This document shows positions 59,691 to 64,000 of a DNA stretch of 64,000 nt, in pieces. The stretch comes from Climacium dendroides (Eukaryota; Streptophyta; Bryopsida; Hypnales; Climaciaceae). Position numbers and translations under genes: made by a program. The DNA is taken from the NCBI GenBank assembly GCA_950106755.1, contig OX467090.1, positions 9,362,001-9,426,000 of the forward strand. The letters are read 5' to 3'. Every line of letters begins with the position of its first letter. Positions within the stretch are counted from its first letter, which is position 1. The notes under the pieces were generated by a model, which had not been told where the DNA came from, did not search any database, and worked only from the letters and a program-made list of their open reading frames with translations.

Positions 59691-60888
59691 AACTTCACCA
59701 AGTATCATGAGAAAATACTTCCTCACCACATAATTATGAGCCCTCGAAAGTTTAGCCTCCATTCTCCATGGCAAACATCTATCCTTCCCTTCCTCAAGCA
59801 TAACTTTTGCACAAAAACTCCAAATAGAGCGAGTAATAGGGTTTTGAAAAGACAAAAGTATGAAGAATAATCTTTCAAAATTTCATAGCCAAAGTCCTCC
59901 TATCCAAAATACAATGACTTTCTAAAGTCACGGTTTTCTCCAAGCAAACCTTGAGGAGGAGGAAGAAGACCTTTCACCTCATCCTTCACCTTAACCTCCA
60001 TACCATCCACCTAAGCTAGTGGATTAAACCCTTACAAGTGCCATATGGACCACAATTTGTTCATTGGTCACTTCTTTTCTCCTATAATCCTATCCTTATC
60101 TCCTACGTGACTTTCTAATCTTTTAGAAGTCAATAGAAAGGTCAAACAAGCTTTACCTTTCCATTTAAACAACTTTAAATACAAACTAAAAAATATCAAA
60201 TGACTTCAAGTGTAAAAACAAACATTATAAACCCAAATAATTGTTTGATAGAGGTAAAAAAGGTTGAGTTCAATTTGTATGGATGGATTAGACTCCCCAA
60301 AAAAAACCTCTATTTCAACAAGAAGTATTTATTTCTACATAATGTACATATAAACAACATGACAACGTGCCCAAAGAGTAGCTTTAAGGCACAATAATTT
60401 TTATAACTTTTGACTACATGGTTAAAGAATTATTGCATCATATATAATTTTCAACATTTGGCAAGCAACTTGGGCACCCCAGAAAACTTCTTTAAGAATC
60501 ACTTTTTTTAAAAATAAAAATTTGAATTTGGTTCTCTAGACTTATAAATATGTGAAAAGCTTTGAATCATTTTATTTCAATTAATGAGATGGAAGTTATG
60601 AAGAGTTTTTGTTTGTGAATAGGTATGGAATGTAGAGATGGAATCTTATATTATGATAAGTGAAAAAAATCAACTTACTTTATAGGGTACACATAGTACA
60701 ACTAAAAATTAAGTCATATTACAAATGATGAGGCTAGCAAAGAACATGAAATTTTATGATATCTTAGTATATCCCAAATAACTTTAAGGCAATTATTTAC
60801 TACAACACCCCAATTTCAAAATGAAGTCATTCAATAATTTGAAAACATATTAAAGACTTGAAAATTCATGATATTTCCTTAGATCATG

Positions 60889-61310
60889 GAACTCCACTTG
60901 TAGAAATTATGATTAATGGATCCTTGATATAAGGTATCCAAGTTGATAGTGGATCAAGTGTCAACCTCATGAATAAGGAAACTATGGATGAAATTGGTCT
61001 AACTAATATTGTCCTTACTTCAATTATTTTGAAAATGGCATATCAAAGTCCCTTTAGGGTTAAACCTTTAGGAATGTTGTCTTAAGTCTATACTATAATT
61101 GGGAGACTTGAATTTAAAATCAACTATATTATTTTTAAACTCTTTGAGACAACTTCATCTTATCCTATATTATTAGGAAGACCATAGCTATATTTAGAAA
61201 AGGCCAAATATGATTGGACAAAACATACTATATCCTTGGCTAATTTCAAAGATTGGAAATGGTTTCTTCAACTATGTAATCTGCATTTTTATTGACCTAG
61301 CTTTAAGGCA
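60889..61310 (+). pseudogene. Ty3/gypsy aspartic protease remnant
   Basis: One frame reads TPLVEIMINGS, IQVDSGSSVNLMN (retropepsin D-S-G at about 60945-60953), a Gly-rich middle and YPILLGRP with LYLEKAKYDW near 61165-61215. This is the pattern of plant gypsy protease domains. TAA precedes the active site, TAG follows MLS near 61083-61088 as TAA, and a TAG replaces the expected Trp after GRP. No LTRs were recognised, and downstream DNA to 63900 has only faint reverse-transcriptase-like wording. Confidence 0.7.
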
Positions 61311-63972
61311 TGACAAAAAGTGCCAACCTAGAGATAAAGAGAGACAAATGGTTGGAGTTGCGATATATATACAATAGGCTTTGAGACCAAATGTTCTCCA
61401 TTAGGATACAATAAATTTTGTAGTTCATTAAATTGGATGTGCATTAATTGTGATTTATTGATTTATGATTGCCTTTAAGTCTTTGGTCCAAATTTAATGG
61501 TCTTATAATTAGATGAATTTCTATTTATTTACAATTAATGGATCAATCAAAGAAAATAAGAAGAGATCTTTCTTTCCAATGATTTTACCAATGATATATA
61601 TGAATTTAGACTAGTATGAATTTAGACTTCTAGTTACAATGCCTGGGGGAAGCACCCATTAGAAAATGTATAAACTACATGCAAACAAAAGGCTATTTAA
61701 TGGAGGCTATGAAATAATATGCACATTCTAAAAACATTGAATGAAATTAGAACACGCTCCGACGTCCATTTTCTAGACGATGAACAGATTGAAGTTCTTG
61801 TTTTTGTCTCATTCATGCTTGGATGAAAGTCATCCTAACATTTGGTGATACTTTATCAAGTTCTTGTCTTATCTAATGGTTGGATTTGGTGTTCCTAGAA
61901 TACAAATTTTTCTAAAATTACAAATGCTAAAGTATATCAAGTGGTCAAATTGCATTGACTCTAGTTCAAAACTAGGTTAGCAAAAATGAGGTCATAGATG
62001 TAAAAAACACAAAATTTTTTAAAAATCACCATGTCAAGAAAACCTCGTTTTTAATCCATTCCAATAAGTTTTACTCAAAAAACAATAATATTTTGCTTGT
62101 AATCAAATATTGAAGGAATTTTAAAATTTTCCTTTCCAAATTTATAGAAAAATATTGGTGATAGCATTGGTGAATCTAACCGTAGAGATAGAATCTAAAA
62201 TTCAAAATCTACAACTTTTTTTTGTATATCACTTCTAAAATATTCTTCCAAATAGCACTTTATAATGATTTTCTCCAAATCGTCAATTCTAGAGAAGAGT
62301 CTAGACGCTCCAGGGTTAAATAATATATTCTGAAAATATTTTATCCATATTCTCCAAATTGGTGCTTCATGGGTTGTTTTGGAACTACTTGTATTTGGAA
62401 GTACTTGATTTATTACATTTTTGAATAAATTGGATCCTATCTTTGCTCTCATGTAGTTTTCAAGATTTTTGCATAGTGAACTCACCTAGTTACAATGGCA
62501 TCAATACAAGTGCATTTTTGATAAAATAGCCTTTTATATAGATTCCTTATATTTGATCCTATGCTAGACTTTCTACCTATAATTTCCACTAGTAGTAAAG
62601 ATGATTCAATGAGTTCAAATTTCATATTGCAATGGATTGGTATAACTATAAGTCCATGTTCCACAACTAGCCTTACTATTAAATATTCCAAGTTTGGAAT
62701 TGAGGTAACACAGTGACCCTCAATACATCTAGATTTGATGTGTTTATGTAGAAGAATTGGAAGTTTGAATTGTAGTAAAGAATTACCTCCTCAAAGGATA
62801 TTTTAGGGCTTAGAGAGGCTATCCAAAATTAGATTTCAAAGTCTTTGTGATTTGGGCATCATGACGCCTTCTAAAAAAGCCAATCAATAATGAGCTTCTA
62901 CATACCCTATTCAAGGCAATAGGCAACCCTCATTTCTACTATGCAAAATGTTTGCCAAACTTTCCAATGCTTGAATTACACATTCAAATTGTCATTTGAA
63001 ATCCAAAAATTAGAATGATATATGCATCTTTTAGAGACAAAGAGAGTGATATTAAGAAGTTGATATATCAATAGTTAAATATTGGAATTGTTGTCATGAA
63101 GATTTTTTGAAAACCAAGCCCCTTGAGTTGGGTCCATTCTTTAAAGGTTAAGACATTCCCAAGGTATTGATGAACTAAAACTTGACCTATTGAAATAGTT
63201 AACTCTAACCTACTTGTTACCAACACTAGCAATGCAAGAGAAATAGAGGAGAGATGACCACAATAGCTTGATTAAAGTGTAAAGTTGAAGGGAAGACCTA
63301 AAACAATATAAGTTGATATGGACACCTACTTGACTAGTTTGATGTGCTAAATTGAATAACACTAGATGGAAATCAATACAGAATACAGATCATAGGAATA
63401 TTATTGTTTTGCAAGCTTGGTGAAAAAGATCAAAGTCGAAAATAGAAGTGTAGGAGAATTGATTAGTGAATGTTAGTGTTTAGAAGGAATACATCTAATG
63501 TGCTTGCAAGCACTATTCCAAAAATGATGAACAAGCGAGTTACAACCAAAGATTTCAAGCTTTTAGTCCTATTGAGAGTTTTTCTTTATGGTTTAAAAAA
63601 AATATGATTGCACAATTAAATAGATGAATCTTTCATGGTATGAGCTAGTGAAGGAGAGACTAACAACATGAGATGACCATTCAAGAGAAAATTCAGATCA
63701 ATTTATGAAAAAAGAGCCAAAGGTTCAAGCCTTGGAGACATAGCCTTCAAAAGATTTTGGCCCTTGAAAGTTGGTGAAAAACAAAAATCCAAGTAGCTTC
63801 CATGAAGGTTGACAAAGAGCTCACAAATTTCTAAATTTAGACTAAATAAGGGACCTCCACCTAACACCAAGTTGTGTTGAAGAAGGATAATGACCTACTC
63901 AGAAATTACCCTATTGGTATAATAAGTTCATTCCAAGGGAGACAGTCAAGTAGGAAATTAATGCTAATGAAA
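61311..63972. other. AT-rich DNA, possibly degraded retroelement
   Basis: This may be the remains of the pol region following the protease fragment, but I cannot identify a conserved reverse transcriptase or integrase motif. Minus-strand frames at 62195-62485 and 62482-62691 carry no motif I recognise. Confidence 0.3.
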
Positions 63973-64000
63973 CACTACTAGAAAATTTCGTTTTTCTGTT
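63973..64000. mobile_element. Start of another CACTA-type element, cut by the window end
   Basis: CACTACTAGAAAATTTCG matches the terminal form CACTACTAGAAAA seen at 56677 and in known CACTA elements. Only 28 bp are visible. Confidence 0.5.

Noticed and set aside
62195..62691. Two minus-strand frames of 96 and 69 codons
   Set aside because: No recognisable domain; AT-rich surroundings with likely degraded retroelement DNA make chance frames probable.

Overview
This is nuclear DNA of a land plant, probably one with a large transposon-rich genome. The evidence is spliced genes with GT..AG introns, a Ty3/gypsy retrotransposon with a C-terminal chromodomain and a tRNA-Met-like primer site, and plant-type CACTA, hAT, PIF/Harbinger and Mutator-like elements, mostly decayed and nested in AT-rich DNA. 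The lineage cannot be fixed by eye. There is no clear single-copy host gene, no tRNA or rRNA, and no bacterial feature. All alignments and coordinates were made by reading.

The main result is a complete, apparently undescribed DNA transposon at 33673-48397 (14,725 bp). It is flanked by the 10-bp direct repeat CTTCCTTGAA and has imperfect GAGC/GCTC-rich terminal inverted repeats. It carries two divergent genes. On the + strand is an open two-exon Mutator-like transposase (43148-47539) with a zinc-ligand-rich region resembling GCM/WRKY types and a SWIM finger. On the - strand is a gene of about 14 exons (about 42405-34064) whose product joins a ParB/sulfiredoxin-like domain (GNH motif) to a C-terminal domain laid out like a beta-class amino-DNA methyltransferase with altered catalytic motifs. 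Its introns hold three 108-110-bp near-perfect palindromes centred on GTCGGATCCGAC and an 18-bp tandem array of the same half-site. A further copy of the core sits in the transposase intron.

A second, older copy of the ParB/methyltransferase gene fills the left edge (510-13416, + strand). It shares the exon layout but is broken by stops and frameshifts, and a similar element terminus follows it near 14270. Its large intron holds a 90-100-bp minisatellite split by a complete chromovirus (2091-8087, target duplication ACACT), which itself carries a CACTA-type MITE in gag. A diverged third terminus of the family lies near 54609.

Other regions: 14337-16374 is a dead coiled-coil transposon ORF of unknown family. 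20040-23820 is an inverted-repeat structure. 24305-24522 is a CACTA MITE. 25029-27859 is a minisatellite followed by a dead hAT transposase. 28700-29500 is an inverted-repeat element. 29978-31164 is a nearly intact PIF/Harbinger transposase, and a convergent Myb/SANT-like gene is split by the 14.7-kb element (32555-33672 and 48398-48715). From 48.7 to 64 kb the window is AT-rich DNA with tandem repeats, a 2.15-kb non-autonomous CACTA element (56677-58825), a gypsy protease fragment (60889-61310) and the first bases of another CACTA-like element at 63973.
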